Positions 25,401 to 34,014 of a stretch of 64,000 bases of DNA are shown here, one piece after another. A program made the position numbers and the translations under genes. Each line of letters starts with the position of its first letter. Within the stretch, counting starts at the first letter, position 1. Source of the stretch: an uncultured Eubacteriales bacterium (GTDB lineage: Bacteria > Bacillota > Clostridia > Oscillospirales > Acutalibacteraceae); contig CAKSQT010000001.1 in the NCBI GenBank assembly GCA_934486755.1, forward strand, positions 1 to 64,000, written 5' to 3'. The notes under the pieces are model-generated. The model did not search any database. It was not told the DNA's origin and worked only from the letters and a program-made list of their open reading frames with translations.

Positions 25401-27945
25401 AGCTCGTTCTGTTAAACGCGTTGCCTTCAAGGGTAGACGATGTAACTTTCATTCGGAAAGACACATTCGTCATAACGCCGCCGTTTGCCCACAGCTCGTC
25501 GCGTATGGTTATAAATCCGCCGTTGGCGCTTACCTTCATAACCTTATTCGTCGGATCGGTCGGGTCGGTTACAACCTCAAAGTTCTCGGTTCCCGTTATC
25601 TTATTTGTATCTTTGGTGAATTTTGCCCACTGCTTTAAGGAACCAGATGAAAAATCGTCGGTAAAATGGGTGGTATAATCACCTTCCTTACGGGGTTCAA
25701 AATAGTTATTAATTGCTTCTTTGAGTTCAAGTATATGCTCATAAAATCCCGAAAGTATCAGGCGGGACATATCGTCAAGTCCGTTATACTCCGCAACAGC
25801 TTGTTCCACAAGAGCGCTGTGGGACGGACGCGCGTCGGCGGCGTCAAGCGCTTCAAGAGCCGCATATTTCTGCTTAAACGCCGCAGTTTCGGCATTATCG
25901 CTCAGGAAAACCGACAGTTTAGCAGCAAATCCGTTATTCAAAAGATAATCCTTTGCTTTTGAGTCTAACTTATTCCAATCGTCAAGCGCGCTTTCAAGAA
26001 GCAGTTTATCCGCGTCGGTCAGTTCTTCGGTTGTCTTGCCGATTAAAGAGGAATACTTAGCCTCAAACAGTCTTCCCATATCCTGCGAATCGTTAAAGGT
26101 TCCGCTGACGGTTATATTGTCAACGTCAACACCTGCGTTCTGGGATATTATTTTCGGAGAGAGGGTAAGACCCGTACCCTCTGGGAAAGTGTAGGTTATC
26201 TTTTTAGCGGGCAGAGTTATCTGCTTTATCTCGGTATCCTCGGACAGCTCTTTATATCCGCTCTCGGCAGTATAATGCTGATAACCGTAGAGAGTCAATA
26301 TATAGCTTACCGCAACCTCGCGCTTGCTTTCCCAATTTGTGTAATCAAAGGTTGCGTCAACCTTTGTCCACATATTTCTCTGCCAATTACCGAGACGGTA
26401 AGACTCATTGGCTACCCAAGCAGGGTCCTTTACCACCGTAGCGAGTTTTGAATCGTTATCTTTCGGTGTAAATGTTATTGTCTTATCAGTCGAGACGGCT
26501 TTTACAAAATATCCGCCGTCCTGCGAACGGAAGCAGATACCCGCGCCTATGCCATTCTCCTCGTCATAAAGGAAATACAGGTTTCCCGTTCCCTTTTCAA
26601 ACCTGAACGAAGCGGAAGCGTTAGCGGGCTTGTTGCCCTTAGTCCAATACTTCTGATTAACGCCGACTGCGGACTCCTTGCCGAGAGTTACATAGTTATT
26701 AACGCCGTCCTCGGTATCCTCAAAGACATAATCCGCCGTACCCTCGGTTTTTACATATTTTTCGGTAAACCACGAATCTTCAAAATCCACGGGAGTGAAT
26801 TTCGCCATATTGGTGATTACGAAATCGCCCTTTGCGTCTATCAGCGCTTTTTCGGCGGCAAGGTTCTGTTTTGCGTATTCGCTTAACTTCTCGTAGACCG
26901 ACATAGCCTCGCCGAAAAGCGCTATATCTTCATCGGTCATTTTTGAGGTTTCAATTTTTAACACCTCGCCGTATTTCTGCTTATAAGCGTCTGCGTCTAT
27001 CTTGGCGTTTAATTTATCGACCGCGTCCTTTTGAGCGGAAACGACCTTGCTTACATTCGCTTTTTCAAGAACGGTTTTAACATTGCTGTCAAACTTATTG
27101 TAATCGTTGTAAGCCGCTGTAACAGCTTCGGTATCGGCAAGAGTAAGACTGTCAACCGCCTTATTAAGCACGGTGTTTTCGGCTATAAACTGCTTTGCGG
27201 TTACCGCATAGGACTCAATTTTAAGGTTGTCGAGCTTCATTGAGCCTGTTGACCTGAACATCGGCACAAGCGTAGTAATATCGGTTAAATTATCAAAACT
27301 TCTTGTTGCCTCGGCGGTATCGTCGCCCAAGGCAATTTGCGTTGAGGTTGACGACAGTTTCATAATATCGCCGCTTTGATATTTAAGCACGCCGTTTATT
27401 TTGAGCTTTATTGTGACCTTGGTTCCGTTATATGAAAACTCATATTCATAATGAGCCTTTTTAAACGGTTCAAGCTCGGCGTAAACGCTGTTGTCCTGCG
27501 GTACCCAGAAGCAGCCGCAGAATTTATTTGCCCAGTCGCCGCCTATTTCCTTAACGGTGCCGTCGGTCATCGTCGCCTTTGTGGCGAACAGTCCGCCGTC
27601 GTTATTTCTGACGGTGTTGCCGACCGCGTTGCCGTTTTTATCGGTCAAGAAAAAATATCCCGTACCCGACACATTGGTGAGGTCGAACGAAATTTTGGTC
27701 GGCTTGTTGCCGCCACACCACCATTTATCAGCTACCTGAACGTCTTTATCCTTTTCAACGGTGAGTGCGCCGTCGGTTATGTTTGAAGCGTTGGTCAGCT
27801 TATCGGTCGCCGCCGAAAAGTCTTCGCTTTCTATAACGTTTATCTGCTTAAAGGTCACCGTTTCGGCGGTGGCAAACAGCGGCAGATACGTAAGGCAGAG
27901 AGCTAACGCAACAAGACACGCTGTAATTTTATATGTTCTTTTCAT
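22468..27945 (-). CDS. Giant secreted beta-helix (pectate-lyase-3-like) protein with C-terminal type-I dockerin
   Basis: An 1825-residue exoprotein. After a signal peptide (1-27) come lectin-like beta modules (about 30-250, 390-620 and 750-960) alternating with helical repeats (YKQKYGEVLKIETSKMTDED; FEAKYSSLIGKTTEELTDAD). Two IPT/TIG-like domains (about 970-1200; GDMVTVTGENIGKTVSGVEI) precede a Pectate_lyase_3-like right-handed beta-helix (about 1215-1750; YGAKGDSTTNDTASI, GGGVVYLPRGIYRVT). The C-terminus is a type-I dockerin with two calcium loops (DVNGDGRITVKD, DMDGDGEITTND) and LLRKKILGL. The dockerin should bind a cohesin, and the cohesin-domain gene of the same cassette lies two genes upstream. 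Polysaccharide lyase or isomerase activity is possible by fold, not proven. Last gene of cassette 2. Confidence 0.9.
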   Translation of the reverse strand: MKRTYKITACLVALALCLTYLPLFATAETVTFKQINVIESEDFSAATDKLTNASNITDGALTVEKDKDVQVADKWWCGGNKPTKISFDLTNVSGTGYFFLTDKNGNAVGNTVRNNDGGLFATKATMTDGTVKEIGGDWANKFCGCFWVPQDNSVYAELEPFKKAHYEYEFSYNGTKVTIKLKINGVLKYQSGDIMKLSSTSTQIALGDDTAEATRSFDNLTDITTLVPMFRSTGSMKLDNLKIESYAVTAKQFIAENTVLNKAVDSLTLADTEAVTAAYNDYNKFDSNVKTVLEKANVSKVVSAQKDAVDKLNAKIDADAYKQKYGEVLKIETSKMTDEDIALFGEAMSVYEKLSEYAKQNLAAEKALIDAKGDFVITNMAKFTPVDFEDSWFTEKYVKTEGTADYVFEDTEDGVNNYVTLGKESAVGVNQKYWTKGNKPANASASFRFEKGTGNLYFLYDEENGIGAGICFRSQDGGYFVKAVSTDKTITFTPKDNDSKLATVVKDPAWVANESYRLGNWQRNMWTKVDATFDYTNWESKREVAVSYILTLYGYQHYTAESGYKELSEDTEIKQITLPAKKITYTFPEGTGLTLSPKIISQNAGVDVDNITVSGTFNDSQDMGRLFEAKYSSLIGKTTEELTDADKLLLESALDDWNKLDSKAKDYLLNNGFAAKLSVFLSDNAETAAFKQKYAALEALDAADARPSHSALVEQAVAEYNGLDDMSRLILSGFYEHILELKEAINNYFEPRKEGDYTTHFTDDFSSGSLKQWAKFTKDTNKITGTENFEVVTDPTDPTNKVMKVSANGGFITIRDELWANGGVMTNVSFRMKVTSSTLEGNAFNRTSFMPSFLDVNNYTSIGYNATGTMVAASTIQDGANNGGSGWMGSLDHEALTASDWITVTINYNGISGSISFTDEHENKLSAIFGMPLEYGRLAFGFGTPSTWKSYDYYVDDVDVAFKKGDYDVNVAPNDIQVFYSGNTEMNPGDMVTVTGENIGKTVSGVEIMQIGNTLEPANASYIGEQSFQSKAAEGGAQPTWNDAQAQTLEIKQKTATSVKFIIPENFQKGVYAVKLKAVNKGQISNMTGLTVDDVIIYINNPHIQFTVSDEGKTATQGGWIRAQGSNLALVQDVTKLSAVITNGTYKRTLGITELYDDEYSVKIAVPNDVPYGKYNLIVYNGYGDNTAWSEPFEVTVGASPRDSWSKTVFNVQDEKYGAKGDSTTNDTASIISALIDAAENGGGVVYLPRGIYRVTNTLTIPENVVFKGEGINRTKIMYTPTAWMMGDAPDAYVQYTSNVSIEGIAFYGVRHKSIFRGFANKTFSGLQKMSENVYIKDVYLHLQELTGATTSGDGTPIKNSGYTTVEMANDIQAETRKVNGRNTAYLDMGRVENGQLSDFTLWMDIGCIQGVNGDWRFSRFEGSDFYSWCPCASTQALIVENCRNPENGGGLALSGEIYVKNVAFKGSSRNNHEVTTTDGTHLLDGGVMQFIGDNAAIMGSANVDEVTYRLKDKNYQSGQLVGYDVYVISGQGVGQTRRIVENKGSDIKVDKPFAVRPNRNSLIAIQKARSNGYFIDNSYESGGAAGTYGSIINTVFDGNTYKEFGGQIFNTHEGVNWYTSIVNATLDDPFYMHGQGLGNTAQGQTDWGHWQFMLMHGLRPLSSMAFLFKGNTLNDGSYMSVMGNQNYCRDFVIENNYFGADAKYGIEFGNADGSDGVYLRGNTYDSDECYNTSLVNRISSEQYVNVVNNFRYMSEEDYKRTGGTDMGDVNGDGRITVKDVTLIRYCILGKVELTDRQIARADMDGDGEITTNDANLLRKKILGL

Positions 27946-27960
27946 TGCATTATCCCTCCG

Positions 27961-29670
27961 TTAATAGAATGAAATCTTGTTATCAATATAATATTGATAA
28001 AGTTCCTTGCTTATCGGCTCGTTCCAACGTCCGCCGATGAAGTTGTCAAAATCTCCGCCGAGCGGGTCTTCGAGCTTGCGAACCGTTATATTATCCACAT
28101 TAACGGTAACATTTGAGCCGTATAAGCCGATATTGCCGTATGCGGGTATTTCAATGCGGTTTGCGTTGGTATTCTCGCTTAAATCGTCAACATAGGAAAT
28201 TACTTCCTCGTCATTCCAATAAATCTTTATTGTGTTGTCAAGCAGATCCATACGCAGATTGTTCTTCTTGCCCGAAAGTATAAGGTCGTATGCCTCGGGA
28301 TCCTCGGCGTCAAGATAGTTGAGCGTTACGGTTTTAAGCGCCGTCTGATAAGCCTTTGATTTATCGGTCATCATATTAGCGTAACCGAGGGTGAGCGTTT
28401 GGATTATCTTGGTGTGCTTGACCTGCGTTCCGTCAACCTCTTCGACAACGGTTTGGGTTTTGCTTGAAAGAACCGCCGAATAGGACGATATGCCGTGCAT
28501 TTTGTTGTATTTAAGTCTGCCGATAAGTCCGAATGTGTTGGTGTTTGTAAGCGAAATATCGCTTGGGAAGGTAATATCGCACGAAACGGAATAATCGGTC
28601 CAGTCGGTACTGCCCGCAAACCAAAGCCCGTCGCTCACTGGGGTTATAGCAAGATAGCGGTTGGTCTTATCCTTGTTAAGCTCTACCGTTGTTTCGGAAG
28701 CGGTGGTCTGCCATATCGGGTTTTCAACGCTTTCCTCGCCGTCGAACATTGAACCGTCGGTAAAGGTCTCTCTTAACAGAATATCCTCTGTCGGCGGAAG
28801 GTCTGGCGGCAGGGTTATCTCGCTTGACGAGGAGGACGAAGAAGACGATGACGGATTATCGGGGTCTTCGTCAAGCTGATAGCCTTCATAAGCCGTTACC
28901 TCAACGCTGAAATCGCTGAAAACGGCGGTTGCAAGGTCGCTCCTGTCGGTCGAAGAAGCGCCCAAGCCTATGTAAATATCCTTATCGAACTTCACAAACA
29001 CACCCGACTGTATGGTGACCCATGACTTAGGATTGGACGGGGTGAAGTTATATTCGGATTTAACCTTTCCTACGCCCTTGCCCGTTGTAACAAAGGTCAT
29101 ACGGAGCCTTATTCCGTTATCGTATCTCGGCGGCTCCTTATAGCTAAGGTTGGAGTTACAAACCTTGCCTGTTTCGGTTCTTGAAACCATAAGCATAGCC
29201 TCGGGACGTGCGTGCGCAAGCGCCATTGAGGCTCTGCCGTTAAGGCTTGAACGCAGGAGTATGCCTGCCGAGGCGGTTGTGGCAAACGCCGACCAGGAAT
29301 TAAGCGTTACCTCCGCCGTAACGGTCGCCTCGTCGTCAACACGGTAGTTGAAGGGTATTTTAAGGTATGCGTAGTCAACCTGATCGCCGTCATACCAGCA
29401 GGCAAAGCTGTTGGTTTTTATTGTGTAGCGGCGGCTTGATTCGTCGCCCGATTCCTCATAGCTTCCGTCGGAGTCATCGAACACCCTTTTTGCGCCGTCG
29501 ATTGTGGCATAATCCGCCTTTACCTTGGCAAATTCAAGCTGCGGGTTTACGGATTTTGATACCGTAACCATATCCGCTTTTACATTCATAGAGATGATAA
29601 GCGCCGACGCGCAGAGTATAGCCGCTAACGCAACGCAGATTATCTTTTTTGTTCTTGAAACGTTTGTCAC
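27961..29670 (-). CDS. Membrane-tethered protein with two concanavalin-like modules (cassette 2)
   Basis: A 569-residue paralogue of the protein at 3046-4779. It starts at GTG 29670, overlapping the cohesin gene stop by four bases (GTGA), after GGAGGTGAGG. It has an N-terminal hydrophobic segment (about 9-31), first module (about 45-260), a Ser-rich linker (DPDNPSSSSSSSSSSEITLP), second module (about 285-535) and a C-terminal GGDFDNFIGGRWNEPIS motif. The late strands (TAVFSDFSVEV; VNVDNITVRKL) are typical of concanavalin-like folds. It lies 15 nt before the giant dockerin gene. Likely binds glycan at the membrane surface; ligand unknown. Confidence 0.8.
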   Translation of the reverse strand: MTNVSRTKKIICVALAAILCASALIISMNVKADMVTVSKSVNPQLEFAKVKADYATIDGAKRVFDDSDGSYEESGDESSRRYTIKTNSFACWYDGDQVDYAYLKIPFNYRVDDEATVTAEVTLNSWSAFATTASAGILLRSSLNGRASMALAHARPEAMLMVSRTETGKVCNSNLSYKEPPRYDNGIRLRMTFVTTGKGVGKVKSEYNFTPSNPKSWVTIQSGVFVKFDKDIYIGLGASSTDRSDLATAVFSDFSVEVTAYEGYQLDEDPDNPSSSSSSSSSSEITLPPDLPPTEDILLRETFTDGSMFDGEESVENPIWQTTASETTVELNKDKTNRYLAITPVSDGLWFAGSTDWTDYSVSCDITFPSDISLTNTNTFGLIGRLKYNKMHGISSYSAVLSSKTQTVVEEVDGTQVKHTKIIQTLTLGYANMMTDKSKAYQTALKTVTLNYLDAEDPEAYDLILSGKKNNLRMDLLDNTIKIYWNDEEVISYVDDLSENTNANRIEIPAYGNIGLYGSNVTVNVDNITVRKLEDPLGGDFDNFIGGRWNEPISKELYQYYIDNKISFY

Positions 29671-31379
29671 AGTACCTCACCTCCGATTTGCTCGTATTTT
29701 TTCTGTTTTAAGTACTGCCACGCGAGAACCGCGGGGAACGCCAGCATAAGCACCGAAGCCGCAAGAATAATGCACAGAATGAGAATTATCTGCGGAACCT
29801 CGCTTATAACGGTTTTGGTCACCGTTTTTGCGCTGTCGCTGTTTGTATCGTTCTTGACCGCCGTATTTGCGGTCGATGAGCCGCTGTTATTATTACTGCC
29901 CGAAGACGCCGACGACGATGTTGCCTGCGACGGCTTAGTTACGGTTGAAGAATTGCCTTTTGAGTCGCCCGACGGGACGGTAAGAGTTGCTATTTTATCA
30001 AGCAGTTTTTCAAGCAGGCTCCTTCGCATTGCGAGCTTTTCACGCAGTGCCTCGGGCTGGGCGTCAATATCCGCAATGGCAAGCTCAATAGCGGTCTTGT
30101 CATAAACGGTTACGGTACGCTGGGTTATGGCAAGCACCTTTGCGTGCTTTTTAAGAAACTCCTGCTGCTGTTCAAGCAGAGCCTGCTCTGCCTCATCCTC
30201 GGCGGTGTATTTATTGACATAACCCATAAGCTCGCTCAAATGCTCGCGCTCGCTTTTGCCCAATTCCTGCGCTATGTCGGACATAAGGTCAAACGAGGTT
30301 ATGGCTTCAACCACCATTGAGCCGTATTCCTTGTAGTTGCCCGCTATATCGTTTTCGGTGGCTTCAAGCACCGTTTTGAAGTTCTCCTTAAACTCCTCGT
30401 ATTCCTGAACCGCCTTTGAATACTTGCGCGCGTCGGCTTCAAGCTGTTTTATTTCAGCCTTTAACGAGTTTATCTTTTCTTTAACCGAGCTGTCCATACG
30501 GGCAAGCGCGGCGTCGCTCATCAAACCGAGTTCGTCTGACGCGGCGGTAACCTCGGTCTTGTCGTTAAGCGTTACCTGACCCTCGGGAATTGCGAGTATG
30601 CGTTTATATTTTTCAACAAACGCGGCAATCGCCTTGTCTATTTCGGCGTAACCCGCGTTTTCCTGCGCCTTGTAATACCTTGTAGGCGCGGTGCGGTAGT
30701 ATTCGTACAAATCGGGATAGGAATTAAAGAACGCCTTTATCTTTTCGTTTGTATACTTAGTGAATATCGCCTTTGCGGCGTCAATATCCGCCTTGGAGTC
30801 GGGATATTTTATTGTTTCGAGCTTTCTGTAAGCCGCAAGCTCATCTTCGGTAAACGTTATAGCGTTAATTACCACATTCACACCTGCCGCCGATATATCG
30901 CTTGTTATCTTTTTATTCTCGCTATCATACATAACAGCCGAAGTAATCTTAAACGCGCCGTTTATGTTGCTTTTGACCGTTTCGGCGGTGAAAAGCATAT
31001 TGAATATATTGCCGTTTAAAACGGTGTTTTGCGCGGTGGTATCCCATATCACCGTCACGGTTCCGCTTTTCGTATTGCAGGCGGACTGCGCAACGCCGTC
31101 CCTGTCCGCAATCAGACAGTCAACGCTGTTTTCCGCAAACGTGAATAAATCAGGGTCATAGCTTAGTTTAAGCTGTAAAGAGCTTATGGCTTTGCTGTTC
31201 TGCACCGAAACCGAAACAGTCAGCTTTTCGCCGGGAGAAACGCTTGACACGGCGGAACTTCCCTTGAAAGCGCCCACCGAAAGCACGGCGTCCGACGCGG
31301 CGTTTACGCCGACGGTGCCGAGCAATACGGAGGATACGAGAAATACCGTCAGAATCAGCGAAATAATCCTGTTTTTCAT
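29667..31379 (-). CDS. Cohesin-domain protein with helical repeats and C-terminal membrane anchor (cassette 2)
   Basis: A 570-residue paralogue of 4769-6490. Signal peptide (1-28), a cohesin-like domain (about 30-165: ISSLQLKLSYDPDLFTFAEN, SGTVTVIWDTTAQN, GNIFNMLFTAETVKS), then about 300 residues of helix with repeats such as YKRILAIPEGQVTLNDKTEV and HAKVLAITQRTVTVYDKTAI. A Ser/Thr/Asn stalk (about 475-520) ends in a transmembrane helix (about 535-557) and a short charged tail. AAAGGAAAAGGG precedes ATG 31379. It is the obvious candidate anchor for the dockerin protein encoded two genes downstream; the interaction is inferred. Confidence 0.82.
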   Translation of the reverse strand: MKNRIISLILTVFLVSSVLLGTVGVNAASDAVLSVGAFKGSSAVSSVSPGEKLTVSVSVQNSKAISSLQLKLSYDPDLFTFAENSVDCLIADRDGVAQSACNTKSGTVTVIWDTTAQNTVLNGNIFNMLFTAETVKSNINGAFKITSAVMYDSENKKITSDISAAGVNVVINAITFTEDELAAYRKLETIKYPDSKADIDAAKAIFTKYTNEKIKAFFNSYPDLYEYYRTAPTRYYKAQENAGYAEIDKAIAAFVEKYKRILAIPEGQVTLNDKTEVTAASDELGLMSDAALARMDSSVKEKINSLKAEIKQLEADARKYSKAVQEYEEFKENFKTVLEATENDIAGNYKEYGSMVVEAITSFDLMSDIAQELGKSEREHLSELMGYVNKYTAEDEAEQALLEQQQEFLKKHAKVLAITQRTVTVYDKTAIELAIADIDAQPEALREKLAMRRSLLEKLLDKIATLTVPSGDSKGNSSTVTKPSQATSSSASSGSNNNSGSSTANTAVKNDTNSDSAKTVTKTVISEVPQIILILCIILAASVLMLAFPAVLAWQYLKQKKYEQIGGEVL

Positions 31380-31432
31380 ACCCTTTTCCTTTCTTCGGAC
31401 CGACAGAGGATTTCCGTCGGCCTAAATTTGCC

Positions 31433-31461
31433 TACCGATGGCGGCTTTGCCGCCATCGGTA
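31433..31461. repeat. Strong intercistronic hairpin between binding-protein and cohesin genes
   Basis: A perfect 13-bp stem, TACCGATGGCGGC (31433-31445) and its complement (31449-31461), with a TTT loop. A second, weaker inverted repeat, CCGAC/GTCGG, lies at about 31410-31430. It is 12 nt past the binding-protein stop codon. Such stems after a binding-protein gene commonly protect its mRNA and lower downstream expression. No T-run follows, so full termination is unlikely. Cassette 1 has no such stem at this junction. Confidence 0.7.
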
Positions 31462-31473
31462 ACTGTGTTTATA

Positions 31474-33039
31474 CTATTTCTTGGACTTGATATATTCGTC
31501 CGCCTGTTTCTGGAATTCCTTGATTACGTCGTCAATTCCTGCCGACTTGATTTTAGAATTCATTTCGTCGTAGGTGCTTTGATAATCCTTTATAACACCT
31601 GTGGTAAGCTGAGCTTCAAGCTCTTTATTTGTTGAGATGATGTTGCTCATTTTAATATCAACGGGGGTCTGGTCGAAGCAGTAACCGTACATTACGCCCT
31701 TCTTAACCTTGGGCAGCTTGTTTTCAAAATAATCCTTACCGTAATCAATGGTTGTCTGGTCATACGGATAAACCGCCGAGAACTTGAACATATTTCCTAC
31801 CTGCCAGTTGGGTATGCCGTATTTTGAAGAAGAAGTTCCCTGACCTACATAGTCGAACGCCTTAACAACGTTATCCGATGTTCTCTCATAATGGGTGCCC
31901 TCAATGCCGTATGCCAGCATATCGAGAATTTCTTTGCCCTCGTCGGTGCGGCAAAGTTCTATAAACTTCATCGCTCTTGCGGGGTTTTCGGCGGTTGAAG
32001 GAATTGTAAGATAGGTCATAAGCGAGCCTACGTTGTGGCTTGAAAGCATATCGTTTTCGGGGTTGTCAAGAACTACAACATACGGGTCGGATGTGCCTGC
32101 CATAGGAGCAATAACCCAATTTTCGTCCGCTCCCTTGCGTGAGCCGCGAAGACCGGCTATCTGTCCGGCATAATCAGATGTTCCGAAAGAGGTTCCCGTA
32201 AGAACGTCTTTGCTTATGTATCCGTCCTGGTACCATTTGTTCATCCACTTTATCCAGAGTTTAAATTCTTCGGTCTCGTGGAAGTCGATTATCTTTACCT
32301 TGTCGGAGGTCTGGTCAAAACAGATATTGGAGTTTTCGCCGCCGATAAAGGTGTATCCTCTTTTTGCGATGTTGTTTGAATAAAGCTCATCTGTGTTAAG
32401 CTGAATGAGCTTGCCCGCCGCCTTTGCCGCGCTCAAACCTTGGTCAAGCACCTTATAGAAGCTTTCATCGGTATGCGGATTTGCGTGCGTCGCCGCAACG
32501 ATAGCCGCGGTATCAAAATAGCTGAATACAGCCTGTGATATTTTAAGCGAGGTGGTTTCCTTTATATGATACTGGATATTCGGTATGCCGTAGAGCTTGC
32601 CGTTGTATTCGCCTGTATAATACTGGTCGGCGTAAATTCCCTCGCGTTCCTCCTTTACGGTAGGAGCGTATGTATCAATAAGGTCGTCAAGCTCAATGAA
32701 TGAGTTTTTGGTTATCTCTTCAAGCAGGGAAAGGTTTAAGCCAAGGCTCGCTATATCAAAGCTGGTGTCGCCCGCCATCCAAAGCTGCCACTTATCGCTC
32801 AAACTGTCACATATAATTTCGAGCTTGGTGTTGGGGAGCTTCTTTTCCACGAGTTTATTAAGCTCGTCGTTCACCATGCTGAGGTCTTTTTGCGGAGAGA
32901 AGTCGAAAACGAAGCGCAGAGTGACCTCCTTGCTTTCATCATCGGTGAATTTTCCGCCAGATTTACTGCCGCAGCCCGCAAAGCAGGAAACAAGCAGCGC
33001 GATCGCCATTAAGATGCTTAATAATCTGAATTTTTTCAT
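31474..33039 (-). CDS. Extracellular sugar-binding lipoprotein of an Lpl-type ABC importer (cassette 2)
   Basis: A 521-residue solute-binding protein with lipobox FAGC (Cys23), then a Lys/Gly/Ser-rich linker. WQLWMAGDTSFDIASLGLNL and a C-terminal DUF3502-type region ally it with the cassette 1 protein at 6524-8143; the sequences are clearly diverged, which suggests a different sugar. GGAG precedes ATG 33039. It follows the two permease genes and is followed by the hairpin at 31433. Confidence 0.92.
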   Translation of the reverse strand: MKKFRLLSILMAIALLVSCFAGCGSKSGGKFTDDESKEVTLRFVFDFSPQKDLSMVNDELNKLVEKKLPNTKLEIICDSLSDKWQLWMAGDTSFDIASLGLNLSLLEEITKNSFIELDDLIDTYAPTVKEEREGIYADQYYTGEYNGKLYGIPNIQYHIKETTSLKISQAVFSYFDTAAIVAATHANPHTDESFYKVLDQGLSAAKAAGKLIQLNTDELYSNNIAKRGYTFIGGENSNICFDQTSDKVKIIDFHETEEFKLWIKWMNKWYQDGYISKDVLTGTSFGTSDYAGQIAGLRGSRKGADENWVIAPMAGTSDPYVVVLDNPENDMLSSHNVGSLMTYLTIPSTAENPARAMKFIELCRTDEGKEILDMLAYGIEGTHYERTSDNVVKAFDYVGQGTSSSKYGIPNWQVGNMFKFSAVYPYDQTTIDYGKDYFENKLPKVKKGVMYGYCFDQTPVDIKMSNIISTNKELEAQLTTGVIKDYQSTYDEMNSKIKSAGIDDVIKEFQKQADEYIKSKK

Positions 33040-33081
33040 TGTAATACTCCAATCTGCCGAAAACGGCGGTTTTATAATTTT

Positions 33082-33999
33082 TTATCCCTTTACGGAACCT
33101 ATCATCATTCCCTTTGAGTAATACTTCTGGAAGAACGGGAACGCAATCATCATCGGAAGCGCCGCGAGAACGCATATCGCAAATTTAAGCGTTTCATTCG
33201 GCAGGGTTTTTATCATATCGAGGTAGCCTGGTATATTCTGCATTGTCTGCTTTATCATATCCGACTCTTGCAGAACCTTTTGAAGCATATACTGCAAGGT
33301 GTAAAGGTCCTTGTTGGTGATATAGTAAAGACTTGTTTCGTAATCGTTCCAACGTCCGAGCAGTCCAAAGAGATAATAGGTTGCCAAAATCGGTTTTGAA
33401 AGCGGAATTACTATTTTAACAAGTATCTGGAATTCGCTTGCACCGTCGAGCGACGCCGACTCTATAAGCGATGTCGGAAGTTGCTTAAAGAAGGTTCTGA
33501 AAATGAAAATCGTGTATGCGCCTATCGTCCAGTTGAAGAAATATACCCACATATTATCCTGCAAGCCGAGATATTGTGTGCGGACTATGTATCCTGGAAC
33601 AAGTCCGCCGCTGAAAAACATTGTAACTATCAAATAGGTGTTTACAAACTTCTTATAAGCAAATCCCTCGCGCGCGAGTGCGTATCCGCACATTGCCATA
33701 ACAAAAACGCTTATGAGCGTAACGCCGAAGGCGTAAATCAATGTTACCTTGTACGCGTTTATCATAGTCATAGGAGAAGCGAAGACAAATTCAAACGCCG
33801 TTAAAACAAATTTTTTCGGTATAAACCTGAATCCGTATTCAAGCACGTCTGCCTCAGACGAGAAGGCTACCGAAAACAAGAGCAGCATCGGCACTATAAA
33901 TATCACCGACAAAAGTATGAAGAAGGCGTAAATAAAAACTTTATAGTTTAAAATCTTTTTACGCAGGGGACTTTTTTTGCGAATGGTTTTATCAGACAT
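33082..33999 (-). CDS. Sugar ABC transporter permease, LplC/YtcP type (cassette 2)
   Basis: A 305-residue permease. ATG 33999 lies 8 nt after AAAGGAGG; an in-frame GTG three codons earlier touches the ribosome binding site and is less likely. About six helices, EAA loop LIESASLDGASEFQILVKIV, and C-terminus QKYYSKGMMIGSVKG typical of the subgroup. It partners with the permease encoded 15 nt upstream. It needs an ATPase that is not encoded here. Confidence 0.94.
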   Translation of the reverse strand: MSDKTIRKKSPLRKKILNYKVFIYAFFILLSVIFIVPMLLLFSVAFSSEADVLEYGFRFIPKKFVLTAFEFVFASPMTMINAYKVTLIYAFGVTLISVFVMAMCGYALAREGFAYKKFVNTYLIVTMFFSGGLVPGYIVRTQYLGLQDNMWVYFFNWTIGAYTIFIFRTFFKQLPTSLIESASLDGASEFQILVKIVIPLSKPILATYYLFGLLGRWNDYETSLYYITNKDLYTLQYMLQKVLQESDMIKQTMQNIPGYLDMIKTLPNETLKFAICVLAALPMMIAFPFFQKYYSKGMMIGSVKG

Positions 34000-34014
34000 T
34001 TTCGGCACCTCCTT

